A stretch of 64,000 nt of DNA from Paenibacillus sp. FSL W8-0186 (GCF_037969765.1 NZ_CP150207.1:3775001-3839000); one strand, 5' to 3'; shown: positions 1 to 9,040, counted from the first letter of the stretch. Notes: generated by a model from the sequence alone, not told the origin. Made by a program: numbers and translations.

Positions 1-413
1 AAGTGCTGGATCATGACCGCGCCCTGCTGGAGCGAGTCAAGCAAACGGCCATCGCCATGGCCGAGGCGACGCTTGCCGAAGGCGTAGATCAAGACGGCGG
101 ACTATGGAATGAAGCCGATGAGCAAGGGCTGACGGATACCAACAAGGATTGGTGGCCGCAGGCGGAAGCAATGGTTGGCTTCTATAATGCCTACCAGCTT
201 ACCGGAGACAAGAAATTCATGGCGGCAGCCCAAAATTCCTGGCAATTCATTCGCCGATTCATCTCCGATCCCGTGCATGGCGAGTGGCACTGGGCCGTAC
301 ACCAGGATGGCACTCCCATTAAGACGGAGCCCAAAGTGAGCGCCTGGAAATGTCCTTATCATAACGGAAGAGCTTGCCTGGAAATGATCTCCCGTTTGGA
401 TGCACTAATTTAA
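1..413 (+). CDS. Cellobiose/mannobiose 2-epimerase, C-terminal part (cut by window edge)
   Basis: The open frame enters from the left edge (first full codon at base 3) and stops at 411-413, so only the last ~137 residues are visible. They match the end of the N-acylglucosamine 2-epimerase/cellobiose 2-epimerase family, an (alpha/alpha)6 barrel. The stretch DWWPQAEAMVGFYNAY and the terminal WKCPYHNGRACLEM, holding the second catalytic histidine, are typical. The family epimerises the reducing-end glucose or mannose of beta-1,4 disaccharides. The GH130 gene follows 18 bases after the stop. This pair is the known mannobiose route: epimerase makes mannosyl-glucose, which the phosphorylase cleaves to mannose-1-phosphate and glucose. 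Family is seen in the sequence; substrate is inferred from the neighbour. Confidence 0.88.
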   Translation, partial: VLDHDRALLERVKQTAIAMAEATLAEGVDQDGGLWNEADEQGLTDTNKDWWPQAEAMVGFYNAYQLTGDKKFMAAAQNSWQFIRRFISDPVHGEWHWAVHQDGTPIKTEPKVSAWKCPYHNGRACLEMISRLDALI

Positions 414-431
414 AAAATGGAGGCAATTCGT

Positions 432-1619
432 ATGAACATTCAATTTGCGGAAAGAAAAGCAGCATTAACTAAGAAGTATGAATCTCTGATCGCCCGTCCC
501 AACGAGAAACTTCCGTTCGGCAACGGCATTTATGACCGCTATCGCTATCCGGTGCTTACTGCCGAGCATGCGCCCTTGATCTGGAAATATGATTTTAACC
601 CGGAAACGAACCCGTTTTTCGCGGAAAGGCTTGGCGTTAACGGCGTTTTTAACCCGGGAGCCATCGAGCTCAACGGCAAATTTTATCTGGTCGCCCGGGT
701 AGAGGGAGTCGACCGCAAATCCTTTTTCGCCGTCGCCGAGAGCGAAAGCGGCATAGACGGCTTCCGGTTCTGGGATCATCCAGTCGTCCTCCCGGAAACC
801 GAAGATCCCGATGTCAACGTCTATGACATGCGTCTCGTGAAGCACGAGGACGGCTGGATATACGGCCTGTTCTGCACGGAGCGTAAAGACCCGAACGCGC
901 CAAAAGGAGATTTGTCCAGCGCGATCGCCCAATGCGGCATTGCCCGCACGAAAGACCTCGTGACTTGGGAGCGTCTGGCCGATTTGAAGACGAAATCGCC
1001 GCAGCAGCGCAACGTAGTGCTGCATCCCGAGTTCATCGACGGCAAATATGCCTTCTATACCCGCCCGCAGGATGGATTCATCGACGCCGGCTCCGGCGGC
1101 GGAATCGGCTGGGGACTGTCCGCATCGATCGAGCAGGCTGTCATCGATGAGGAGATTATCGTCGATGAACGGCAGTATCATACCATTAAAGAAGTGAAGA
1201 ACGGCCAGGGACCCGCCCCGATCCGCACGGATGCCGGGTGGCTCCATATTGCGCACGGGGTGCGAAATACAGCAGCGGGACTAAGATATGTGCTGTACGC
1301 ATTCGTTACCGATTTGCAACAGCCGTACCGCATTACGCACAGCCCAGGCGGACACCTGATTGCCCCGGATGGCGAAGAGCGGGTCGGCGACGTCTCCAAC
1401 GTTGTATTTTGCAATGGAGTTATCGCCCGTGAGAACGGGGAAGTGTATATTTACTATGCCTCCTCCGATACACGCATTCATGTGGCTACGACCACGGTCG
1501 GGCAATTGGTCGATTACGCTCTGCATACGCCGGAAGACCCGCTTCGTTCTTATGCATGCGTCGAACAAAGAATTGGGCTTATCGATCGCAATATTCGTTT
1601 CATGGCTGAAAACGTATAA
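432..1619 (+). CDS. GH130 family 4-O-beta-D-mannosyl-D-glucose phosphorylase (probable)
   Basis: A cytoplasmic five-bladed beta-propeller phosphorylase of 395 residues, close to the length of characterised GH130_1 enzymes. [20 protein letters not shown] and a YDMRL motif near residue 132, which holds the presumed catalytic aspartate, are family hallmarks. It is expected to split mannosyl-beta-1,4-glucose with phosphate into alpha-mannose-1-phosphate and glucose. An upstream ATG at 417 exists, but GGAGG (419-423) sits 8 bases before the ATG at 432, so the latter is chosen. It lies just behind the epimerase gene, which supports joint use of beta-mannobiose. A strong terminator follows. The alternative is a mannooligosaccharide phosphorylase of the same family. 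Confidence 0.9.
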   Translation: MNIQFAERKAALTKKYESLIARPNEKLPFGNGIYDRYRYPVLTAEHAPLIWKYDFNPETNPFFAERLGVNGVFNPGAIELNGKFYLVARVEGVDRKSFFAVAESESGIDGFRFWDHPVVLPETEDPDVNVYDMRLVKHEDGWIYGLFCTERKDPNAPKGDLSSAIAQCGIARTKDLVTWERLADLKTKSPQQRNVVLHPEFIDGKYAFYTRPQDGFIDAGSGGGIGWGLSASIEQAVIDEEIIVDERQYHTIKEVKNGQGPAPIRTDAGWLHIAHGVRNTAAGLRYVLYAFVTDLQQPYRITHSPGGHLIAPDGEERVGDVSNVVFCNGVIARENGEVYIYYASSDTRIHVATTTVGQLVDYALHTPEDPLRSYACVEQRIGLIDRNIRFMAENV

Positions 1620-1642
1620 ATTCTATCATCTTAATAAACAGC

Positions 1643-1673
1643 AGAAACCTCGCCCTGCGGCGAGGTTTCTTTT
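1643..1673 (+). terminator. Rho-independent terminator of the epimerase-GH130 unit
   Basis: Perfect 12-bp stem (1643-1654 with 1659-1670), 4-base loop, followed by a T run, 24 bases after the GH130 stop. The convergent LacI gene ends at 1710, so the hairpin separates the two units. Confidence 0.93.
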
Positions 1674-1709
1674 ACATTGCCCGAGCCCTTGAAGGCTTTA
1701 ACTTACTGG

Positions 1710-2795
1710 TCAAATGGATGCATGCGCTGCCGCTCCTGGCTTCGAGGCTGATTGCCGGTACAGCAGCTCTACCGAAATGAGCCACTTCTCCACCGCCCGG
1801 TTCGAATCGGCCAGCCGATCCAGCAGCTTCGTGACCGCGCGTCTGCCAAGCTGCTCCTTCGGAACACTCACCGTCGTAATCGCAGGCTCAAAGCGGGCGG
1901 CATCGTCAATATTGTCAAAGCCCGTAACGGTAATATCCTCCGGCACGCGAATGTCCAGCTCCCTCAGGATGCCAATGGTATGCAGTGCAATCGAGTCGTT
2001 CGCACACACCAAGGCGGTTGGCAAAGCCGCCGGTTTGGACTGCTTTCTGGCCTGCAGCCATTCCTTCAACCCCGGGCCGAATCCGCCGGTCTCCACGCTG
2101 TCCAGAAATAGCATCGGGTCGTTATGCATCTGCACATCAAGACCATTCTCCTCCAAAGCGCTGCGAAAACCGATCCATCTGTCGCGAAAGCTTCTGGAGA
2201 AATTCAAATTGCCGAGAAAATGCAGCTGCCGATGGCCAAGCCCAATCAAATGGTTCGCCATCCGGTAGGTTCCATCGACGTTGTTTGCAAAAATTGAATC
2301 CGCGGGGATCAAATTATCCTCATGGTCAACAAGCACCATCGGCAAGCCGGTGCGATGGACTTCCAGCAGCAGGCTCGTAGCGATTTGGCCTACGCCAATC
2401 ATCCCGAGAATGCCTTCAGGGTTGATGATATTCATCATTACTTCCGTTCTCGGCTCGGAAACGATGATCATGCCAAGGTTCTGCTCCTCAAGCTCGTCCG
2501 AAATCCCTTCCAATACTTTGCCCCAATACAGGGATTCCTTGTTCTGCGAGCGGATATTCGGCATCAGTACGAGTACCGATTGCTTCCCCGGGGGAATGAC
2601 CGCCGTTCCCATGGCCGGCCTAACGTTCTTAACATAGCCGTTCTTTTGATTGAAATAACCGAGCTGCGACGCGGCCTGAATCACCCGCTCCTTCGTCATT
2701 TCGTTAACGCCTCCCTTGCCGGACAAGGCTTTGGAGACGACAAACTTGGATACGCCGAGATGATCGGCGATTTGCTGCATCGTTACCTTCTTCAA
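1710..2795 (-). CDS. LacI family transcriptional regulator
   Basis: 361 residues with an N-terminal LacI helix-turn-helix (MQQIADHLGVSKFVVSKAL), hinge helix, and a periplasmic-binding-protein-like sensor domain from about residue 70, ending with the usual VPKEQLGRRAV region. The start is a TTG: GGAGG lies 9 bases upstream of it, while the next ATG, five codons in, is too far away. It is convergent to the GH130 gene and probably controls that locus, judged from position only. On this strand it follows gpr, spoIIP and yqxA, where lepA normally stands in Bacilli. The upstream region holds inverted and direct repeats that may be its own operators. Confidence 0.9.
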   Translation of the reverse strand: MKKVTMQQIADHLGVSKFVVSKALSGKGGVNEMTKERVIQAASQLGYFNQKNGYVKNVRPAMGTAVIPPGKQSVLVLMPNIRSQNKESLYWGKVLEGISDELEEQNLGMIIVSEPRTEVMMNIINPEGILGMIGVGQIATSLLLEVHRTGLPMVLVDHEDNLIPADSIFANNVDGTYRMANHLIGLGHRQLHFLGNLNFSRSFRDRWIGFRSALEENGLDVQMHNDPMLFLDSVETGGFGPGLKEWLQARKQSKPAALPTALVCANDSIALHTIGILRELDIRVPEDITVTGFDNIDDAARFEPAITTVSVPKEQLGRRAVTKLLDRLADSNRAVEKWLISVELLYRQSASKPGAAAHASI

Positions 2796-2821
2796 TGAAT
2801 ACTACCTCCGGACATACACCC

Positions 2822-2881
2822 TTATAGTGAAATCGCTTTGTTATATAATTCAATAACAAATATAACTTCATTATAACAAAT
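2822..2881. promoter_or_regulatory. Operator-like repeat cluster upstream of the LacI gene
   Basis: AT-rich stretch with nested symmetry: TTGTTAT (2838-2844) and ATAACAA (2853-2859) form a perfect inverted repeat with an 8-base spacer, TTATAGTGAA (2822-2831) and TTCATTATAA (2867-2876) form an outer one with one mismatch, and ATAACAAAT occurs at 2853 and 2873. It starts 27 bases before the LacI start codon, consistent with autoregulation. Binding is inferred only. Confidence 0.4.
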
Positions 2882-2925
2882 TTATCCCTGCCCATGCATT
2901 GGTGTTTGTCCAATATATTTATGAT

Positions 2926-3324
2926 TTAATCGCCGGAATTAAACAATGAGGCTACCCAGTAAATGCTTCGCTGAGAAACCTGCTGCAGCAAGTTCGCCGC
3001 CTTATCGGCGAAGCGGTCTACCGGCGTTTGCTCGGGCGCGGGCAGCAGCAGGCTGTCCGGAGTTTGCAGACGCTCCGGGACTTCAGGGAGAGGAGCATCC
3101 GCCCTTGATGGCTCATTGTCCTGAGGCCGCCTCTCCCAAAACGCTTCCCGGTCAGCCTGAACCCGCCCGGTTTCTACATCAAGTTGGTCATACTGCCGGC
3201 CGATTACGGCAGAGACAGGACTATATATGCGGTTCGTCCCCGTCTCCGCCAGCTGCATGCCAAACGTTATGCCCGCTACGAGCAGCAATCCGTAGAACAA
3301 TGCTTTTCTCGTCGTACGTGACAA
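2926..3324 (-). CDS. yqxA: YqxA-like (DUF3679) membrane-anchored protein
   Basis: 132 residues. One N-terminal transmembrane segment (about residues 9-24, LFYGLLLVAGITFGM) is followed by a charged extracytoplasmic tail with NRIYSPVSAVIGRQYDQLDVETG. It lies 22 bases behind spoIIP in the gpr-spoIIP-yqxA order known from Bacillus subtilis, which is the main support for the call. The start is TTG with a G-rich ribosome binding site (AAGGGGGG) about 6 bases upstream. The molecular function of the family is unknown. In B. subtilis lepA follows; here a LacI gene does. No terminator is visible behind it. Confidence 0.75.
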   Translation of the reverse strand: MSRTTRKALFYGLLLVAGITFGMQLAETGTNRIYSPVSAVIGRQYDQLDVETGRVQADREAFWERRPQDNEPSRADAPLPEVPERLQTPDSLLLPAPEQTPVDRFADKAANLLQQVSQRSIYWVASLFNSGD

Positions 3325-3346
3325 TGAGATCCCCCCTTACTATTTC

Positions 3347-4639
3347 TCACCCCGCAGGATGTTTCGACGCGACCTGCTTCTGCCCGTCCTTCTGCGGCGG
3401 CTGTCCCTTTGTCAGCGAGCCGGCCTTCTCCGCTTCCTGGCCTTCCCAATAAATATCCGCGATGATCCCGGCCAGCACGCCGGCGGTTCGCTCCAGTTCC
3501 TCCCGGGTGTTGTCGATCCCGCCAATTTCGATTAGTACGCTTTGCGGCGAAAGCGACTGATTATATTCCCCGTTCCCTTGGGAAGAAGTCTTGCCCCATA
3601 TCCCCCTGGATATTCCGGGATAGGACTTCTCCAGACGCTCGTGGATCGAGCTGGCAAAAGCCTCGTTTTTCCGCCAATTTTCGTTCCCATGTCCGATAAT
3701 GAAATAAACCTGCGCGTAAGACACCCCGTCGATCGTCGTCGTCGTTTTATCATGCCGCTGCGAGTCCCGGTGGATATCGATAAAATACTGCAGCTGCCCG
3801 TTTTGGGACATCGCTTCCTTGACGGTCTGCCTCGAGTATTTATAAGAGTAGTTATAACTGTAATTTTGCACAGTTGCCGCGTAATTCTCATAAGCATGGA
3901 GCGTAGCCACGCCCTTGCGTTCCAGCGCCTTGGCCAGTGCGTCTCCGACCAGGCCAACATTCATCATATCTTTAGATGAGCTCGGATTGGTTGAATCTAT
4001 GCCAAGAACCGGGTTAAACGATTCCTGCGGGTGTGAATGATAGACCATGACGATATTTTTATGGCCTGGCTGAATCGGCGGCTCGTCCTCCCCCTTACTG
4101 TCCGCTTCAGGGGCTGACGGCTGAACCGGCTCCGCATCGGGCCCCTGGCCGTGATCGGGCTCGGGATGATCCGGACTGCTCCCGTCCGCGCCAGCCCCTG
4201 GCCGATAATCCTCCGGTGCCTGCACCGTCTTATTCCCCGACCCTGTGCGCAGCAGTATCGGACTATCTGCGCCGAGGCCTGGGACTTCGCGGGCTACCAG
4301 ACTCTTGGGATCGGACGGATTCACATCCGTCAGCAGCTGGACTACGAAATTCGTCATCTGTTTACCCGAAAATGAGCTCATTTCTTTTTCTGGCACCATA
4401 TGAGGCAATTCCATGCCCACCATACTGATAAAAAACCGGCTTGATAATGAAGAAGCCAGTCCTTTCATGGATGAGACCGGAGAAGTATTCAGCTGTTTTT
4501 CCGCAATTCCCCCTACGCCAAGCAGCAGGAAGAAAATGACCGACAACACCGACAGCAGCAGAAATGTCTGTCCCATAGCAAGCATGCGCATCAGATTGTG
4601 TCGCATTCGGCCGACATTCCAAGTTCTAAACCATCTCAT
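3347..4639 (-). CDS. spoIIP: Stage II sporulation protein P (SpoIIP)
   Basis: Peptidoglycan amidase/endopeptidase that with SpoIID and SpoIIM drives septal thinning and engulfment during sporulation. 430 residues: short cytoplasmic N-terminus, one transmembrane segment (FLLLSVLSVIFFLLLGVGGI, about residues 25-44), a proline- and acid-rich linker, then the SpoIIP domain with IVMVYHSHPQESFNP, YFIDIHRDSQ and SVLIEIGG, which carry the probable zinc ligands. The frame is open from a GTG at 4669, but AAAGGAGGG lies 9 bases before the ATG at 4639, so that start is used. It sits between gpr and yqxA as in other spore formers. Confidence 0.95.
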   Translation of the reverse strand: MRWFRTWNVGRMRHNLMRMLAMGQTFLLLSVLSVIFFLLLGVGGIAEKQLNTSPVSSMKGLASSLSSRFFISMVGMELPHMVPEKEMSSFSGKQMTNFVVQLLTDVNPSDPKSLVAREVPGLGADSPILLRTGSGNKTVQAPEDYRPGAGADGSSPDHPEPDHGQGPDAEPVQPSAPEADSKGEDEPPIQPGHKNIVMVYHSHPQESFNPVLGIDSTNPSSSKDMMNVGLVGDALAKALERKGVATLHAYENYAATVQNYSYNYSYKYSRQTVKEAMSQNGQLQYFIDIHRDSQRHDKTTTTIDGVSYAQVYFIIGHGNENWRKNEAFASSIHERLEKSYPGISRGIWGKTSSQGNGEYNQSLSPQSVLIEIGGIDNTREELERTAGVLAGIIADIYWEGQEAEKAGSLTKGQPPQKDGQKQVASKHPAG

Positions 4640-4883
4640 TTTGTGAAGCCCTCCTTTAGCCGAAACCACTTTCTATACTCCAAATCTATGAACCTATCCC
4701 GGCAAGTAGAACCCTTACTCTCACAAAAAAATAAAGTCCGCTAGATTGCGAACTTCATAGGATCGGATTAGAACCGGACACAAAAGGAAACCCCATTTGA
4801 AAGGAACCGGCCATCCGCCGATGAACGGGCAGATTTCGATCCGTCTTCCAAATGAAGCATCTCCCTTTATTGCGTATCAGCTT

Positions 4884-5897
4884 TTAATGAGTATGTGCAG
4901 CGACATTATCCTTGTCTACGGCCTGATGCAAGGAAATATTCAGTCCGGTGGCAATAACGTTGGCGATGTCTTCGATAAACTCGTCAATTTCCTTTGGCGT
5001 CACAATGAGATCATGGCCCAATGGTTCAAGCACCTCTTTCACTAATCCCAATCGCTCGCCTTCGTTAAGCTCTGTCAGCAGCCCCATGATCCGCTTGGTG
5101 TTGCTCTGTTCGCTTCCATTCTCTGCGTTGAAATGGGACATCATCATATCGAGCGCGTTATTGACGATCGTCGACGCATAGCATACGGTTGGAACCCCAA
5201 TCGCAATGCAGGGAACGCCGAGAATTTCCTTCGTTAGCCCTTTGCGTTTATTGCCGATGCCCGAACCCGGATGAATGCCGATATCGGCGATTTGAATCGT
5301 CGTGTTGACCCGCTCCAGGGAACGGGAAGCCAGCGCATCAATGGCGATGATCACGTCGGGTTTCGTACGGTCGACGATCCCTTGTACGACTTCGCTGGAT
5401 TCAATTCCCGTGATGCCCAGCACACCCGGAGCGATCGCACTGACCTCGCGGTATCCTGGGGCCACCTGGTCCGGCGTCAGCTCGAAATAATGCCGGGTCA
5501 CGATGACATTCTCCACAACCAGCGGTCCGAGCGCATCGGGCGTAACATTCCAGTTGCCCAGACCCACAATGAGGATCGTAGCACCGGGGCCGATACCGAT
5601 TTTACTCAGAAAGGCGATGAATTCCTTGGCAAAAGCGGCGGACACCCTTTCCTGCAGCTCGCTGTCATGACTGCGCAGACCGGGAACCTCCAGGGTAACG
5701 TAATGGCCGACCAGCCGGCCGATTTGGCGTGAAGCCCGCTCGTCCTTCACGTCCAGACGAGTGATTTTAATCCCGTTTTGCTCTTCAACTTCTTCATGAA
5801 TCCCGGTCACCGGCCCGCCGTGGACCGTCTCCGCAAGCTCTTTAGACTCTACTGCCAAATCCGTACGAACCGAATATTTCCGTAAATCCAGATTCAT
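4884..5897 (-). CDS. gpr: Germination protease Gpr (spore protease)
   Basis: 337 residues. Aspartic-like protease (peptidase family A25) that degrades small acid-soluble spore proteins at germination; it is made as a zymogen in the forespore. The N-terminus MNLDLRKYSVRTDLAVES, the internal GLGNWNVTPDALGP, DVIIAIDALASRS and HPGSGIGNKRKGL segments are characteristic. A ribosome binding site (GGGAGG) lies about 11 bases before the ATG. It is the first gene of the gpr-spoIIP-yqxA row and diverges from rpsT. A GCATA element at 5957-5961 on this strand could be part of a forespore sigma promoter, but the -10 is not convincing. Confidence 0.96.
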   Translation of the reverse strand: MNLDLRKYSVRTDLAVESKELAETVHGGPVTGIHEEVEEQNGIKITRLDVKDERASRQIGRLVGHYVTLEVPGLRSHDSELQERVSAAFAKEFIAFLSKIGIGPGATILIVGLGNWNVTPDALGPLVVENVIVTRHYFELTPDQVAPGYREVSAIAPGVLGITGIESSEVVQGIVDRTKPDVIIAIDALASRSLERVNTTIQIADIGIHPGSGIGNKRKGLTKEILGVPCIAIGVPTVCYASTIVNNALDMMMSHFNAENGSEQSNTKRIMGLLTELNEGERLGLVKEVLEPLGHDLIVTPKEIDEFIEDIANVIATGLNISLHQAVDKDNVAAHTH

Positions 5898-5986
5898 CTG
5901 AGGAAGACCTCCCTTTTACGTTATCATCTTATATTGTGCGGGAGGATGATAGACATTATGCAGGTCTTTTCTTTGCAATGAATTTA

Positions 5987-6015
5987 TTGCATTTTGCCTT
6001 ACTGCGTGATAAAAT
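5987..6015 (+). promoter_or_regulatory. Sigma-A promoter of rpsT
   Basis: TTGCAT (5987-5992), 17-base spacer, TAAAAT (6010-6015). Transcription would start about 50 bases before the rpsT start codon. Confidence 0.6.
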
Positions 6016-6069
6016 ATTTTAAGTTGTGAATCATCTGGGATGATATTTGCTTTACAGGAGGTGAATGCA

Positions 6070-6342
6070 ATGCCAAACATTAAATCCGCTATCAAACGCG
6101 TAAAAACTAACGACAAACGCCGTGCTCTGAACGCTTCGCAAAAGTCCGCTTTGCGTACTGCTGTTAAAGCTGCCGACACTGCGCTGGTCAACAATGAAGT
6201 AGAAGTAGCTAAAACAGCTTTCGCTGCAGCTGCTAAGAAATTGGACAAAGCCGTTACTAAAGGCTTGATCCACAAGAATGCTGCTGCCCGCAAGAAATCC
6301 CGCTTGGCTAAAAAATTGAACGCCCTTACGTCCCAAGCGTAA
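6070..6342 (+). CDS. rpsT: Small ribosomal subunit protein bS20
   Basis: 90 residues, lysine- and alanine-rich three-helix protein binding 16S rRNA in the 30S body. [14 protein letters not shown] and the C-terminal [16 protein letters not shown] are diagnostic. The frame is open from 6040, but AGGAGGTG 6-8 bases before the ATG at 6070 fixes the start. Single-gene unit with its own promoter and terminator, convergent to holA and divergent from gpr, the usual placement in Bacilli. Confidence 0.98.
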   Translation: MPNIKSAIKRVKTNDKRRALNASQKSALRTAVKAADTALVNNEVEVAKTAFAAAAKKLDKAVTKGLIHKNAAARKKSRLAKKLNALTSQA

Positions 6343-6371
6343 GCGCCGTTATTTATAAACTTAAGCTCAAG

Positions 6372-6402
6372 AAGACCTGAACATCACTGTTCAGGTCTTT
6401 TT
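6372..6402 (+). terminator. rpsT terminator
   Basis: 11-bp stem (6372-6382 with 6389-6399), 6-base loop, T run; 29 bases after the rpsT stop. Confidence 0.93.
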
Positions 6403-6444
6403 GGTACTGCTTTATAGATAAGATGGTTCCCGACATTTGCTCCA

Positions 6445-7464
6445 TTATGCACCCAGACGCAGCAAAAACAGCTCAATCCCGAGCACCTTGTCGATCCCCC
6501 CGCTCTTCATTTGGTGATCCAGCTGCGCTAGCTCGGACAATACCTGGCGCAGCTTGGCCGTCTCAAATCTCCGTGCCTGCTCGCCGGCGATTTTCACCGC
6601 ATAAGGATGGAGCCCCAGCTGCGAAGCCATTTGCTGTTGGGAATAGCTCTGCCGCCCGAGTTCTTTTACCTGCAGCATAATCCGAAATTGCCGGGCAATG
6701 AGCGCCGCGATTTTGATTGGTTCCTCGCGCTGCTTCAGCAGCTCATAAAAGATGTCCAGCGCCTGCTCGAGCTTGAGACCCGCAATGCATTCCACCATGG
6801 TGAATACGTTTTGCTCCGTCGTACGCGCTACCAGCTGCGCTATGGCGGACTCATCGATAACGCCGCCGCTCCCCGCATACAGACACAGCTTCTCCAGCTC
6901 TACGGCCAATGCAGCCATTTGCACGCCGCTGGCGGCGATTAGTGCATCAGCCGCCTCCCGGCTCATGGTGCAGCCTCGCTTCTCCGCCTGCTTGACCGCC
7001 CATGCCGCCAGTTCTCCGCTGCCCATTGGCATAAACGAGAGCACCGTGCCCGCCGCCTTGATCGCCTTGACGATCTTCTTGCGCTCATCGAGCTTCTCGC
7101 CTTGAACGACGAAGACAAGCACGCTGTGCTCGGCTGGATTCGCCATGTATGCTGTTAAAGAATCCAGCCTGTGCTCCACCTTGCCCCCGTCCCTACCCGC
7201 CGTGAATACAGAAGCGTCCTTGACCACGATCAGCTTCCGCGGTACCAGAAACGGCAAAGTCTCCGCTTCTTCGATGACCGCTTCAATCGGCGTTTCGCTC
7301 AAATCAAAGGCAGCCATAGCAAAATCGCGCTGCTCCTCATCGACGACATGCTTCTCAAGCAAGGCGATGAATTCGTTGATTTGGTATTTTTCCGTCCCAT
7401 AACATACATATAAAGGAGAGACTCGCCCCTGTTTTATATCCTTGATCGCCGTTTTACTATCCAT
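6445..7464 (-). CDS. holA: DNA polymerase III delta subunit (clamp-loader wrench)
   Basis: 339 residues, the size of YqeN/HolA in Bacilli. The delta subunit opens the beta clamp within the clamp loader. The N-terminal AAA+-like fold without functional Walker motifs begins PLYVCYGTEKYQINEF; FLVPRKLIVVKDA, VEKLCLYAG-like (VELEKLCLYAG) and the C-terminal KIAALIARQFRIMLQVKEL collar region are typical. A purine-rich GAGAGGGGA site precedes the ATG. It lies between rpsT and the competence cluster as in B. subtilis, here with a sigma/anti-sigma pair inserted on the comEC side. Confidence 0.95.
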   Translation of the reverse strand: MDSKTAIKDIKQGRVSPLYVCYGTEKYQINEFIALLEKHVVDEEQRDFAMAAFDLSETPIEAVIEEAETLPFLVPRKLIVVKDASVFTAGRDGGKVEHRLDSLTAYMANPAEHSVLVFVVQGEKLDERKKIVKAIKAAGTVLSFMPMGSGELAAWAVKQAEKRGCTMSREAADALIAASGVQMAALAVELEKLCLYAGSGGVIDESAIAQLVARTTEQNVFTMVECIAGLKLEQALDIFYELLKQREEPIKIAALIARQFRIMLQVKELGRQSYSQQQMASQLGLHPYAVKIAGEQARRFETAKLRQVLSELAQLDHQMKSGGIDKVLGIELFLLRLGA

Positions 7465-7807
7465 TCGGCTTCCCCTCTCATCTCACCAATAGTCCCTGGC
7501 AGGCAGTATTTCTATATTCGCTCCTGCCATTTATGCATTCGTAATACTATGATACTGTGAAATCCAGGTTTCGTCCAAACGCATTTGCCGAACCCCGGAC
7601 TTACAGCGGCGTTTCCGCCGGCATAGACAAACAAAGGGACCTCCGCCGTCAGGCGAACAGGTCCCTTTGTCCCGAAGCATCTATATAAACGCGGGCTGAA
7701 AAGCTCTAGAAACTTTCCCGCCGGCGGTCATACGACGTTCAGGGCTGATTCTCTTTATGTCTTTTATATTTATAACCTATTCCATATCTCTTCAAATCGT
7801 GCTGCTC
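7465..7807. other. Intergenic region between holA and the anti-sigma gene
   Basis: 343 bases without a credible gene. It contains the terminator hairpin listed separately and whatever promoter serves holA on the minus strand. No other structure was recognised. Confidence 0.6.
7625..7670 (-). terminator. Terminator of the sigma/anti-sigma operon
   Basis: Perfect 12-bp stem (7631-7642 with 7659-7670) around a smaller GC hairpin. On the minus strand it runs into a T-rich tract (TTTGTTTGTCT). It lies about 140 bases after the anti-sigma stop codon. Confidence 0.75.
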
Positions 7808-9040
7808 TTATTTATTTTGGGAAGAATTTTCCGCATCCGCCGCCGCTTTAACCTGTACGGTATGCTTTACAACGCTGCCGTCCACATCCGTCTCATAGGT
7901 AAAATTCGTGCTGTCGCCGGACCATTCTCCTTTAAGCCATGTGCCGCTAACCTGTTCTTCCTTCACGAGGACGTACTCCTCAGCATTAACCTCGTAAATG
8001 GACAGATGATTCCCCATCAGGACAGCCTGGTACGCTCCATCTGGAGAACCCCATTCTTCCGGTATAGCAGCAATGCCGTATGGAGTAGTCGGAGCTTGCC
8101 GGTCTGGCGGAGACCCCTGCATGTCAGGTGCCATTGGAGCCATTTCCATCCGCTGATCAGCCACATCCCCGTGATTCGCAGGACTGCCTGCAGCCGGCGC
8201 TCCTTCGTCCAGATCCCCCTCGGCTGCTCCGTTATGTTGAACTGAGCGACTGTCAGCGCCGCCCGAATAATCAGCCGTCGGACGACCGGCGCCCCCGCCG
8301 AATCCCATATTTGCATCTGCGTCGGCTCCGGAGGAAGTATCCTTATTTCCCCCATCGTTCTTCAAATCGGCTCTCTTCTCTGGAGCAGAAGCTCCTGGCG
8401 ATGAGGACTGACCGTCACCGGTAAGGGAGTCCGCATCTCCTGCACTGTCCGGGCTTGCTTTTTGAGCTGCACCTGGATGCTCGGCCGTTTCTGGGGAAGC
8501 TTGGTTCTCGGCTTCCTCCGAGCTTTGCGCCGCAAACGGATCGCCTGAAAATGGTTGATTCAAGGATTCCGCGCTATCGTTAGCCGTCGATAATTCCGCA
8601 TTGGGAATCGTTCGCGGCTCATATTGCGTGATGAAAATACCCAATATGACCGCCGCTGCAACCGTGCCGAAAATTCCCGTCCGGAATCTGCGGCTGCGCT
8701 GCGCCGCCTTGCTATCGCTTCTGCTGCGCAGGCTGCTCGGGCTGGCCGCTGCCGACGCGGCTACCGATCCGAGAATGCCATCGTCCTCCACTGCACTCCC
8801 CTCTTCAAGGCGGGCCCGGTCAATCTCATCCAACTGCGGCAAGATCCGGTCAACAAGGCTAAAGCGCGGGGTTACATCCGGAAGCTCGCTGAGTTTTGCC
8901 GACAACTCGTTCAGAAGCTCAAATTCCTCGGCACAATCACTGCATTCACGAATATGCTCGAACAGCAAAGAGGTTTCCTCGTCATTTAAATCATGGTCGA
9001 TATACCGGTGCATCCATTCCACCACCTCCGCGCACTTCAT
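7808..9040 (-). CDS. Anti-sigma factor with zinc-finger domain and long extracytoplasmic region
   Basis: 410 residues. Residues 1-45 form a ZAS-type anti-sigma zinc finger with H-x3-C-x2-C (HIRECSDC). A transmembrane segment lies near residues 123-141 (GIFGTVAAAVILGIFITQY). The outside part has about 190 residues of Ser/Gly/Ala/Asp-rich low complexity and then a small globular end that may sense the envelope. Its start overlaps the sigma gene by 4 bases (ATGA), so the two are translationally coupled. The expected role is to hold the ECF sigma factor at the membrane until a cell-envelope signal arrives. The domain order is seen; the signal is unknown. Confidence 0.85.
   Translation of the reverse strand: MKCAEVVEWMHRYIDHDLNDEETSLLFEHIRECSDCAEEFELLNELSAKLSELPDVTPRFSLVDRILPQLDEIDRARLEEGSAVEDDGILGSVAASAAASPSSLRSRSDSKAAQRSRRFRTGIFGTVAAAVILGIFITQYEPRTIPNAELSTANDSAESLNQPFSGDPFAAQSSEEAENQASPETAEHPGAAQKASPDSAGDADSLTGDGQSSSPGASAPEKRADLKNDGGNKDTSSGADADANMGFGGGAGRPTADYSGGADSRSVQHNGAAEGDLDEGAPAAGSPANHGDVADQRMEMAPMAPDMQGSPPDRQAPTTPYGIAAIPEEWGSPDGAYQAVLMGNHLSIYEVNAEEYVLVKEEQVSGTWLKGEWSGDSTNFTYETDVDGSVVKHTVQVKAAADAENSSQNK

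Noticed and set aside
465-1256. Minus-strand frame (263 codons) opposite GH130
   Set aside because: Antisense shadow of a strongly conserved enzyme gene.
4793-4856. CATTTG/CAAATG symmetry in the gap between gpr and spoIIP
   Set aside because: Arms are only six bases apart by about 50 bases with no T run; not a credible terminator or operator.
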